Part shown: piece by piece, positions 23,659 through 30,428 of the stretch
Position numbering within the stretch: the stretch's first letter is position 1
Layout of the letters: each line of letters begins with the position of its first letter
Assembly: GCF_018476905.1 (NCBI RefSeq)
Contig: NZ_JAHCVK010000015.1
Span: 1 to 35,735, forward strand
Source: Geomobilimonas luticola
GTDB lineage: Bacteria > Desulfobacterota > Desulfuromonadia > Geobacterales > Geobacteraceae
DNA: 35,735 bases
Direction of reading: 5' to 3'
Position numbers and translations under genes: made by a program
Notes under the pieces: model-generated
The model's input: the letters and a program-made list of their open reading frames with translations, nothing else
Databases searched by the model: none
What the model was told of the DNA's origin: nothing

Positions 23659-24090
23659 TCACTTCCTGCACTTGGGACATAGGCCGTACAACTCCATCTT
23701 ATGGGTCTCGATGAGGAAGCCGTGGGATAAGGCCACCTCGTCCTGCAGCTTCTCGATGACCGGGTTCTCGAATTCCACGATGGTGCCACAGCGGGTGCAG
23801 ACCAGGTGGTCGTGGTGCTCTCCTTCGTTCACATGCTCGTAGCGGGTCTGGCCGTCGCCGAACTGGATCTCGCGGGCAAGCCCCGCCTCGGCGAAGAGCT
23901 TGAGGGTTCGATAGACCGTGGCGTAACCGATGTTGGGGTGCTTGGCCCGGACCTTCAGGTAGAGTTCTTCAATGCTCATATGCCGGTCCGAGGCCAGAAA
24001 AAATTCAAGGATGGTGTCACGCTGGCGGGTAGACTTGAGGCCCTTCTGGGCGATAAAATCACTGAAAAGCTTTTTCTTGACCCGTTTCAC
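23659..24090 (-). CDS. fur: Ferric uptake regulator Fur
   Basis: Iron-sensing repressor of 143 residues. I choose the GTG at 24088-24090, which has GAGGGGGG just upstream. The in-frame ATGs at 24120 and 24147 fall in the promoter and Fur box, so they cannot be leader codons of the main transcript. The winged helix includes STRQRDTILEFF and the recognition run GYATVYRTLKL. The metal domain has EHHDH (91-95) and two Cys pairs, CTRC (98-101) and CPKC (138-141), the usual structural zinc site. It lies upstream of feoB in the same direction and is divergent from the candidate selenoprotein gene. Confidence 0.95.
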   Translation of the reverse strand: MKRVKKKLFSDFIAQKGLKSTRQRDTILEFFLASDRHMSIEELYLKVRAKHPNIGYATVYRTLKLFAEAGLAREIQFGDGQTRYEHVNEGEHHDHLVCTRCGTIVEFENPVIEKLQDEVALSHGFLIETHKMELYGLCPKCRK

Positions 24091-24104
24091 GCAGCCCCCC
24101 TCAT

Positions 24105-24147
24105 TGAAAGTGATTTTCATAATATATATTCTGCCGGCAGGTGTCAA
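24105..24147 (-). promoter_or_regulatory. fur promoter with overlapping Fur box (autoregulation)
   Basis: TTGACA (24142-24147, minus strand), 17 bp, TATTAT (24119-24124). The Fur box TGAAAGTGATTTTCA (24105-24119) begins at the end of the -10 box and covers the expected start site. The architecture matches the porin promoter at 17647-17677. Confidence 0.85.
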
Positions 24148-24256
24148 CTTCTATTTTCGTCTGCACTGAAGCCATAAAACGAAAACGCGATGCAAAATTA
24201 ACTGTATATATTATCTTGAATATTTGCTAGAGTTGAATCCGATGGGAGGTGAACCG

Positions 24257-24412
24257 ATGAAAGAATTACTACTGATGCTTGGCTTCGTGGCATTCTGGGT
24301 CGTGCTGCAGAAGTACATTCTCCCCCGCTTCGGGGTCCCCACCTGAATGGCCGACGCCTGCTCTCCCGAGGATCGGGAGAAAAAGAAAAAAACGGGGACT
24401 GGGGACCAGTGA
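24257..24412 (+). CDS. Candidate selenoprotein: small membrane protein with in-frame TGA
   Basis: A plus-strand gene divergent from fur. The ATG at 24257 has GGAGGT six bases upstream. Codons 1-29 give a single membrane helix (LLLMLGFVAFWVVL) followed by ILPRFGVPT, and then TGA at 24344-24346. If TGA is read as selenocysteine, the frame continues 21 codons to the TGA at 24410-24412, giving 51 residues with a redox-like motif, Thr-Sec-Met-Ala-Asp-Ala-Cys, then a charged tail. A hairpin at 24362-24380 lies at the correct distance for a bacterial SECIS. The alternative is a 29-residue peptide ending at the first TGA. Start and helix are well supported; readthrough is inference. I recognise no named family. 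Confidence 0.55.
24362..24380 (+). promoter_or_regulatory. Candidate bacterial SECIS hairpin
   Basis: An 8-bp perfect stem (24362-24369 with 24373-24380) closes a GGA loop. The loop begins 23 bases after the TGA at 24344-24346, within the window expected of bacterial SECIS elements, and its first base is G, as that model requires. The bases after it on the plus strand are A-rich, not T-rich, so it is not a terminator. Confidence 0.5.
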
Positions 24413-24480
24413 CCGGAAATTGCAACACGAGATGAACTGATGCCTGTTTCCCGGTGACCGGACACCAGTAACTGGTCACC
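24401..24480. repeat. GTGACCGG-type repeated words
   Basis: The words GGGGACCAGTGACCGG (24401-24416) and GGTGACCGGACACCAG (24453-24468), and the dyad GGTGACC/GGTCACC (24453-24459 and 24474-24480), resemble the repeat at 21496-21545. It overlaps the end of the VOC gene by a few bases. Confidence 0.45.
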
Positions 24481-24889
24481 GCCGTAGCGGCTCTTCAAGC
24501 ACCAGGAGGTAGCCATCGGGATCGAAGCACCACAGCTCTTTCATCCCGTAAGGCTTCTCCTCCAGGGGATAAAGAACCGTAATATCCTCCTCCATGACAG
24601 CATCGAAAACGTCCTCGATGTCGTTCACCCGGACATGGAGGGTCATCCCCACGCCTTTCGGGTACTCCGCCAATCGCTCCGCCAGGACCGGATGGGCCCG
24701 TCCCACCGCTTCTTCATCCACAAATATCAGTTCCAGGCTGTCTTGCCGCAGCACGAGATGCTCGGGCGCCCCCCGGGAGGTAAGCGCCCGCTCGACGGGG
24801 AGTTCCAGGATACCGGCGTAGAACGCCTCCGTCGTACCGAGGTCGGCGACGGCAAGCTGGATGGAGATCGTCGCCGGCACGGCACCCAT
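24476..24889 (-). CDS. VOC (glyoxalase/bleomycin resistance) superfamily protein
   Basis: Metal-binding fold protein of about 137 residues with paired beta-alpha-beta-beta-beta modules. It has the opening ISIQLAVADLGTTEAFYAGIL, the middle GVGMTLHVRVNDIEDVFD and the closing ELWCFDPDGYLLVLEEP, where the last Glu is a usual metal ligand. The start is the ATG at 24889, or a GTG at 24898 that would overlap the CcdA stop. It is the last gene of the kinase-regulator-TlpA-CcdA run. The substrate is unknown. Confidence 0.85.
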   Translation of the reverse strand: MGAVPATISIQLAVADLGTTEAFYAGILELPVERALTSRGAPEHLVLRQDSLELIFVDEEAVGRAHPVLAERLAEYPKGVGMTLHVRVNDIEDVFDAVMEEDITVLYPLEEKPYGMKELWCFDPDGYLLVLEEPLRR

Positions 24890-24890
24890 G

Positions 24891-25616
24891 CTACTCACCG
24901 AACCAGATGGTGGTGTAGCGGCTCAGCACCGTCAGGTAATTGGTGAAGACCATGACCCCGACGACGACGAGAAAGACCCCGGTGACGATCTCGAAGATGC
25001 GGATGTACTTCTTGAAGCGGTTGAAAACGACGAGAAACTGGTGCATGGCCAGGGCGGCCAGGAAGAAGGGGATGGCAAGCCCCATGGAGTAGGTGAGCAG
25101 CAGGGCGATACCATGCATCACGGTTTCCTCTGCCGCAGCCACCATGAGAATGGAGGCGAGGATAGGGCCGATGCAGGGGGTCCACCCGGCGGCGAAGGCA
25201 AGCCCCACAAGGAAACTCCCCACGTAACCGGCAGGCTTGTTGTGCACGGTGACTCGTTTCTCACCCAGGAGAAACTTGATGGGTACGATGCCGGTAAGGT
25301 GGATGCCGAACAGAATGATGAGCACCCCGCCGACCTGGCGGACGGTCTTCATGTGCTCCTGCAGCAGGCCGCCAATGAAGGTGGCAGAGGCGCCGAGGAG
25401 AACAAAGACAACCGTGAAACCGGCTATGAAGAGCAGCGTGTGGATGATGGTCTGCTGACGGACCTTGTGGGTCGGATGTTCCGCCTGCAGATCGGCGAAG
25501 GAAAGTCCGGTTATGTAGGTTATGAAAGAAGGTATGAGAGGGAGGACACAGGGAGAAAGGAAGGAGAGAAGCCCCGCCACAAAAGCCCCCACATACGTTA
25601 TGTTGCTTGTTTCCAT
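24891..25616 (-). CDS. ccdA: CcdA/DsbD-type membrane thiol-disulfide electron transporter
   Basis: Integral membrane protein of 241 residues with six predicted helices. It passes reducing power from cytoplasmic thioredoxin to periplasmic thiol proteins. The two redox Cys are in LSPCVLPLIPSF (helix 1) and GWTPCIGPILAS (helix 4), both in the Pro-Cys context of the family. It is 25 bp downstream of the TlpA-type gene, its probable electron acceptor. The pair is used in cytochrome c maturation, which suits an organism with many c-type cytochromes. Confidence 0.94.
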   Translation of the reverse strand: METSNITYVGAFVAGLLSFLSPCVLPLIPSFITYITGLSFADLQAEHPTHKVRQQTIIHTLLFIAGFTVVFVLLGASATFIGGLLQEHMKTVRQVGGVLIILFGIHLTGIVPIKFLLGEKRVTVHNKPAGYVGSFLVGLAFAAGWTPCIGPILASILMVAAAEETVMHGIALLLTYSMGLAIPFFLAALAMHQFLVVFNRFKKYIRIFEIVTGVFLVVVGVMVFTNYLTVLSRYTTIWFGE

Positions 25617-25641
25617 GACCTGAACCCTTTCCGGACGGAAA

Positions 25642-26175
25642 CTAGTGAGTTGTCAGCCCGTCAAGATACCTGATCACCTCCGGATCGCTCCAATCCATCG
25701 GGCCGATGACTTTTTTCAGTATAACACCCTTCCCATCGATGACAAAGGTTTCCGGTACCCCCGTGATGCCGTATAACCTGCCGACGGACCGGTCAGTATC
25801 GAGGAGAGCCGGCAAGGTACTCCCCGATTCCTTGAAATAGCCGGCGACGGCCTCCCTTCCCCCCTCGTCGATGGAAACGGCGAGCATCTGGAAGGGTTTG
25901 CCCGCCATGGCCCGGTTCAGCTTCACCATGGAAGGGACCTCTTCCCGGCAGGGGGGGCACCAGGTTGCCCAGAAGTTGAGCAGCACCACCTTCCCCTGCA
26001 GGGAGGAAAGCCGGACTTCCTGTCCATCGAGGTCGCGGAGGGTGAAATCCGGTGCCGGGCTCCCTTCCCGTACCTTGACCACCGACTTGCCCGTCGGCGC
26101 TCCTTTCTGCTCCTTGGAACAGCCGGCACAGGCAACCATTACACACACCATCGACCAAAGAATGAAATTCCTCAT
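25642..26175 (-). CDS. TlpA/ResA-type thioredoxin-like lipoprotein
   Basis: Periplasmic thiol-disulfide reductase of 177 residues. A lipoprotein signal ends in CAGC with lipid-bearing Cys19. The thioredoxin fold has LLNFWATWCPPCREEVPS with the active CPPC, and the cis-Pro region TGVPETFVID. The start ATG overlaps the stop of the sigma-54 regulator gene (ATGA), so the regulator and reductase are translationally coupled. CcdA follows directly and should keep it reduced. A role in haem attachment or general thiol repair is likely. Confidence 0.93.
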   Translation of the reverse strand: MRNFILWSMVCVMVACAGCSKEQKGAPTGKSVVKVREGSPAPDFTLRDLDGQEVRLSSLQGKVVLLNFWATWCPPCREEVPSMVKLNRAMAGKPFQMLAVSIDEGGREAVAGYFKESGSTLPALLDTDRSVGRLYGITGVPETFVIDGKGVILKKVIGPMDWSDPEVIRYLDGLTTH

Positions 26176-27539
26176 CGTTTCCGCTCCTGTGGGGGGGTTA
26201 TGGCATACTTTTCCATCCGGTAGATCAGGGTGTGCCGGGGGATCCTGAGGAAGCGGGCTGCCCGGGTCTGGTTCCAGTCGTTTCGCTCCAGCGCTTCGAT
26301 GACGATCTCCCGCTCCAGTTGCTCCAGAGAATACCCGTCGGGGGGGAGGTTGACCACCCTGCTCCCTCCGACAGCTCCCCCGCCTCGCATCTTGTCCGGC
26401 AGGTCCGTCACCCCGATGACGTCGCCACTGCGCATGATCAGAAGCCGCTCCACCGTATTCTCCAGCTCCCGGACATTGCCGGGCCAGGGGTAGCCAGCCA
26501 GAAAATCCAGGACTTCCGGCGAGAAGGCAATGTCTTTGCCTCCATGCTTGGCCGCAAAGTGGCGGACCAGGACCGGTATATCCTCGCGGCGTTCCCGCAA
26601 GGGGGGGAGGTGAATCGGTATCACGGCAAGCCGGTAGTAGAGATCCTCCCGAAATGCTCCGTCGGCAATCGCCTGCTCCAGATCGGCGTTCGTGGCAGCG
26701 ATCACCCGCACATCCAGTTTCTGGCAGTTCGTGCCGCCAACCGGCATAACCTCCCGCTCCTGGAGCGCCCGGAGGAGTTTTGGTTGCAGTTCGAGGGGGA
26801 GCTCACCCACCTCGTCGAGGAAGAGGGTACCGCCACCCGCTGCCTGCAACCTGCCGGTCTTGTCCCGCACGGCGCCCGTAAAGGCCCCCCGGACATGACC
26901 GAACAGTTCGCTTTCCAGAAGGTCGCGGGGGATGGCGGCACAGTTGATCGCCACGAACGGCGCAGCGTGGCGGCCGCTCTGCAGATGGATCGACCGGGCC
27001 ACGAGCTCTTTACCGGTTCCCGATTCTCCGGTGAGAAGCACCGTCGCCTCGGTGTCGGCAACTTTGCGGACGGCCGCGAAGACCTGCTCCATCCCCCGGG
27101 AGATGCCGACGATGTGGCGAAAATCGGTACGTTCGGCCAGCTCCTCTTTCAGGCGCCGGTTCTCCTGGGAAAGCCCTCTCAGTTCCAGCGCGTTGCGCAC
27201 CAGAAGCTTCAGTTCGTCCCGGTTGAACGGCTTGGTGATGTAATCGTAGGCCCCGCCTTTCATCGCTTCCACCGCCGTCTCGACGGCACCGAAGGCGGTA
27301 ATGACGATGACCGGGGTTTCGGGAGACTGGGCCTTGACCGCGGCCAGCACCTCGAAGCCACTCATTCCCGGCATCTTGAGGTCGGTAATCACCAGTGCTG
27401 GCTGTGACTCGGCAAAGAGGGCCATCCCCGTCGCCCCGTCGGCGGCGGTGAGAACGCCGTACCCCTCCTCCTGAAGGTTGTATTCCAGTACACGCCGCAG
27501 GGAGGTGTCGTCATCGATAACAAGAATGGTTGCTGGCAT
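26172..27539 (-). CDS. Sigma-54-dependent response regulator, NtrC family
   Basis: Activator of 455 residues. The receiver has phospho-acceptor Asp53 in LVITDLKMPG and the Lys in YITKPF. The AAA+ domain has Walker A GESGTGKE, the GAFTGA loop, Walker B TLFLDEVGEL and the Arg-finger region ENTVERLL. The Fis-type helix-turn-helix is WNQTRAARFLRIPRHTLIYR. It lies 84 bp downstream of the histidine kinase, its expected partner, and overlaps the TlpA gene. The promoter it controls is not evident in the window; I found no good sigma-54 core directly upstream of this operon. Confidence 0.95.
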   Translation of the reverse strand: MPATILVIDDDTSLRRVLEYNLQEEGYGVLTAADGATGMALFAESQPALVITDLKMPGMSGFEVLAAVKAQSPETPVIVITAFGAVETAVEAMKGGAYDYITKPFNRDELKLLVRNALELRGLSQENRRLKEELAERTDFRHIVGISRGMEQVFAAVRKVADTEATVLLTGESGTGKELVARSIHLQSGRHAAPFVAINCAAIPRDLLESELFGHVRGAFTGAVRDKTGRLQAAGGGTLFLDEVGELPLELQPKLLRALQEREVMPVGGTNCQKLDVRVIAATNADLEQAIADGAFREDLYYRLAVIPIHLPPLRERREDIPVLVRHFAAKHGGKDIAFSPEVLDFLAGYPWPGNVRELENTVERLLIMRSGDVIGVTDLPDKMRGGGAVGGSRVVNLPPDGYSLEQLEREIVIEALERNDWNQTRAARFLRIPRHTLIYRMEKYAITPPQERKR

Positions 27540-27623
27540 CGGTCTCCTGACCAGTAAGCATATATTTCTTCAGATTTACTTGGTGTTAACTCAAAATTCA
27601 AAACCCATAACCCAAAATTGAAT

Positions 27624-28727
27624 CTAAACCGGCAGCTGCACGACAAACGTCGTCCCCTTCCCCACCTCGCTCGTCACGTCAATGGTTCCGCCGTGACTCT
27701 CGACGATCTTCTGGGCTATGGCCAGTCCCAGACCGGTTCCCCCCTCCTTGGTGGTGAAAAACGGCTCGAAAATCCGCGTCAGCTGTTCCGGAGCGATTCC
27801 TGCACCGGTATCGGCGAAGGAGAGTTCAATGCGGGATGGCGCCCCTTCCCGTACGGAGAGGGGTGCGGTGCGAATGGTGAGACTCCCCCCCCGGACAGTC
27901 GCCTGGATACCGTTCAGCGCCAGGTTAAGAAATACCTGGCGCAGCTTTTCCCTGTCCCCCCGCACCGGAGGCAGGTCTGCCAGCTCCAGACGCAACATGA
28001 CTCCGCGGGAAGCAGCTTCGCCTTCCAGAAGGGACTGCACTTCCCGCAGTTCGGACACCAGGTCGCAGGTTTCCCGCTCCGCAGCCACTGGCCGGGCAAG
28101 GCCGAGGAAGTCCTCCACGACCCGGTTGAGCCGGTCGGTCTCCTTGAAGAGAATCTCCAGGAATTCGTACTTCCGGTCGCCGGGGCGGTAATCGTCGCGG
28201 AGAATCTCGGCCGTCCCCCGTATGGACCCAAGCGGGTTGCGGATCTCGTGGGCGAGGACCGCCGAAAGCTCACCAAGCGCCGAAAGTCGCTCCGCACGAC
28301 GCAGTTGCTCCTCGATGCCGATAATCATGTCCGCCTGGTGCTGCAGCTTCCGGTAGGACTCCTCCAGCCCCCGCGCCGTCTCTTCCAGCTGTCGACGCCG
28401 GGTTTCCTCCTGCTGGCAGAGGAAACCGGTAATGCCGCCGACCACGTTGTAGAGAAGTATTTCCAGGAATTTCTCCAGCTCGAGAGCGGAATGGTGCCCC
28501 CACTGGAAGAGCACATGGGGGATATAGAGAAAGCTCACCATCAGCGATGAAATGAGCCCCCCGCGCAGGCCGAACCAGAAGGCAGCCAGGATGATCGGCA
28601 GGTAGTAGAGCCGCTGAAAGATGTCATGGAGCATGGGGCGCTGGAGGGGGGTCAGGTAGTGGAGCAGGCTTATTCCCACCACGGCAACCGCCAGAAACGC
28701 AAGGCGTAACAGGTCAGTTCGCTTCAT
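27624..28727 (-). CDS. Membrane histidine kinase, NtrB/ZraS-like
   Basis: Sensor kinase of 367 residues. Residues about 8-110 hold three or four short hydrophobic segments with almost no periplasmic loop (FQRLYYLPIILAAFWFGLRG), so it probably senses in or near the membrane. A coiled-coil linker follows at about 105-145. His160 is in AVLAHEIRNPLGSI. The ATPase has N box LRQVFLNLALNGIQATV, G1 DTGAGI and G2 GGTGLGLAI. It lies 84 bp upstream of the sigma-54 regulator. The stimulus is unknown; the thiol-redox genes in the same run suggest redox or envelope stress. Confidence 0.94.
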   Translation of the reverse strand: MKRTDLLRLAFLAVAVVGISLLHYLTPLQRPMLHDIFQRLYYLPIILAAFWFGLRGGLISSLMVSFLYIPHVLFQWGHHSALELEKFLEILLYNVVGGITGFLCQQEETRRRQLEETARGLEESYRKLQHQADMIIGIEEQLRRAERLSALGELSAVLAHEIRNPLGSIRGTAEILRDDYRPGDRKYEFLEILFKETDRLNRVVEDFLGLARPVAAERETCDLVSELREVQSLLEGEAASRGVMLRLELADLPPVRGDREKLRQVFLNLALNGIQATVRGGSLTIRTAPLSVREGAPSRIELSFADTGAGIAPEQLTRIFEPFFTTKEGGTGLGLAIAQKIVESHGGTIDVTSEVGKGTTFVVQLPV

Positions 28728-28817
28728 GAGGACAATTTACGACCAGTATCAGCTTGAATGCAAGGGATTTTTCAAGGAGACGGGGGGCATGGTCCGCCCA
28801 CGAGGTGCATCGACGCT

Positions 28818-29078
28818 TCAGATACGGGAGTTGCGGCTTCGGCGGGGAATTCCCGCGTATTCCTGCAGAATCTTGCGGGAGCTGACCGCAAGGGGAAGGA
28901 GACGTTCATGTCGGGCAAGGGCCTCTTCCAGGGAGGAACCGTCGTTTATGATGACATCGTCATCAGCGAAGTAGGTTCTGGCAAAATGCCGCCCGTCGGT
29001 GCGGCAATAGACTGCGATCTCGTAATGATCACCCTGGAATTCGATTTCCGTCCTGTGTACGAGTTTCTCGTCGACCAT
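28818..29078 (-). CDS. Small conserved-looking cytoplasmic protein, unknown function
   Basis: Protein of 86 residues from the ATG at 29078; the frame is open upstream to 29165, but that part looks non-coding. It alternates short strands (TEIEFQGDHYEIAVYC, HFARTYFADDDVII) with a C-terminal helix (SLEEALARHERLLPLAV). This predicts a small alpha-beta domain. It has no membrane segment. I do not recognise the family. It stands between the histidine kinase and the polyprenyl synthase, on the same strand. Confidence 0.55.
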   Translation of the reverse strand: MVDEKLVHRTEIEFQGDHYEIAVYCRTDGRHFARTYFADDDVIINDGSSLEEALARHERLLPLAVSSRKILQEYAGIPRRSRNSRI

Positions 29079-29218
29079 GGGCACATTCCATTCACAATGC
29101 AATAAAATTAACGACAATACATAGTGAGCAAGTTCTGCGCCAACAACTACAACGAGATAACACACTGATTTATGTAAGAACCCAATTATGGAACACTGTT
29201 ATTTAGCGGAAGGGACTG

Positions 29219-30187
29219 CTATTTAGCGCGGGTCACTACGTAGTCTGCCAGGCTTTGGAGGGCGGTTTTGCCGGGGGATGCAGCGAAGGCGTGAAGGTGG
29301 GTCTTGGCCTGCTCGATGTATTCCCGTGCCTTACCCATGGCGTAGTCGATACCGCCATAGGTGTGCACAAGATCGAACACCGCATGGAAGTCTTCTGCTG
29401 CAAGGATATCCTTGGCGACGATGTCGCCGATCAGGTTACGCTCGCTCGGTGTGCAGCGCTGCAGGGTATGGATCAGGGGGAGGGTGATCTTCCCTTCCTC
29501 CAGGTCATGGCCAATGCTTTTGCCGAACTCGTCTTCGTTGGCCACATAGTCCAGGGTATCGTCCATGAGCTGGAATGCTATGCCAAGGTCCATGCCGAAA
29601 TCCCGCAGAGCGGCTTCCTGGTCGGGAGCTGCTCCACCGATGATGGCGCCGGCATGGCAGGCTGCGGAAAGGAGGATGGCGGTCTTGCAGCGGACCACTT
29701 CCACGTAGCGCTCTTCCGTCATGTCCAGATCGCTCGTCGAAACCAGCTGGAGCACCTCCCCTTCGGCGATGAGGGTGGTGGCGTTGGAAAGGACACCGAG
29801 AACCCGCAGGTCGCCATCGGCCACCATGAGGGAGAAGGATTTTGAAAAGAGGAAATCCCCCACGAGGACGGACGCCTCGTTGCCCCAGAGGGTATTGGCA
29901 GAAGCAATTCCCCGGCGGAGATTGGCATTGTCCACCACGTCGTCGTGGAGCAGGGTCGCGGTATGGATGAACTCGACAACGCTTGCCAGCGGTACATGGC
30001 GCTCCCCGCGATACCCGCAGAGATTGGCGGCCAGGAGCAGAAGAGCTGGGCGTATGCGCTTGCCGCCGCTGGACACGACGTATTCCGCGACCTTGCGAAT
30101 AAGCGGCACGTTGGACTGCAGGTCCTTCTTGAACTGCAGTTCCACGTTTTTCAGATCTTCACCGATCAGGGCAAGCGCTGCTTCCAT
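29219..30187 (-). CDS. ispB: Long-chain trans-polyprenyl diphosphate synthase
   Basis: Condenses isopentenyl diphosphate units to the side chain of menaquinone or ubiquinone, 322 residues from the ATG at 30187 (a TTG one codon upstream is possible). The first Asp-rich motif DDVVD is at 82-86 and the second DDTLD at 209-213. GGKRIRP is the substrate-binding Lys/Arg motif. The fifth residue before the first motif is Ala, which leaves room for a long chain, so an octaprenyl-type product is likely. A strong promoter lies 30-57 bp upstream. It appears to be a single-gene unit. Confidence 0.93.
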   Translation of the reverse strand: MEAALALIGEDLKNVELQFKKDLQSNVPLIRKVAEYVVSSGGKRIRPALLLLAANLCGYRGERHVPLASVVEFIHTATLLHDDVVDNANLRRGIASANTLWGNEASVLVGDFLFSKSFSLMVADGDLRVLGVLSNATTLIAEGEVLQLVSTSDLDMTEERYVEVVRCKTAILLSAACHAGAIIGGAAPDQEAALRDFGMDLGIAFQLMDDTLDYVANEDEFGKSIGHDLEEGKITLPLIHTLQRCTPSERNLIGDIVAKDILAAEDFHAVFDLVHTYGGIDYAMGKAREYIEQAKTHLHAFAASPGKTALQSLADYVVTRAK

Positions 30188-30216
30188 CAAAGGACCTCGA
30201 CTCAGAATGGTGCAAT

Positions 30217-30244
30217 ACTATAGGAATACCGCAGTTTTTGTCAA
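30217..30244 (-). promoter_or_regulatory. Sigma-70 promoter of the polyprenyl synthase gene
   Basis: TTGACA (30239-30244, minus strand), 16 bp, TATAGT (30217-30222). Both boxes are near consensus. Confidence 0.75.
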
Positions 30245-30346
30245 AGTTTTTCTGGCCATGCGGCGTAACATGGCGCTTTACGGAAGGAGGGGTGCACTTA
30301 TCCTTGCGCTCCCCTCCTCCGCACTTCATTCATTCTCCCATCACAT

Positions 30347-30387
30347 GGAAAAACGGGTCGATGCGTAATGCATCGACCCGTTTTTCC
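30347..30387. terminator. Strong intrinsic terminator after the giant cytochrome gene
   Basis: An 18-bp perfect stem (30347-30364 and 30370-30387) with a 5-base loop. The outer part of the arms is A5/T5, so it can work in either direction. It lies 42 bp after the cytochrome stop. A second weaker GC hairpin is at about 30284-30320. Confidence 0.88.
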
Positions 30388-30428
30388 GTCGGCAAACCAT
30401 TTTTCACCTACCATTGCATAAAACCAGC

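Noticed and set aside
24362-24380. Hairpin as an intrinsic terminator
   Set aside because: It is followed by A-rich sequence on the plus strand and by GC-rich sequence on the minus strand, so no U-tract forms in either direction.
30270-30368. 32-codon plus-strand ORF between the polyprenyl synthase and cytochrome genes
   Set aside because: It has no ribosome site, runs into the terminator stem and covers a GC hairpin; the product has no features.
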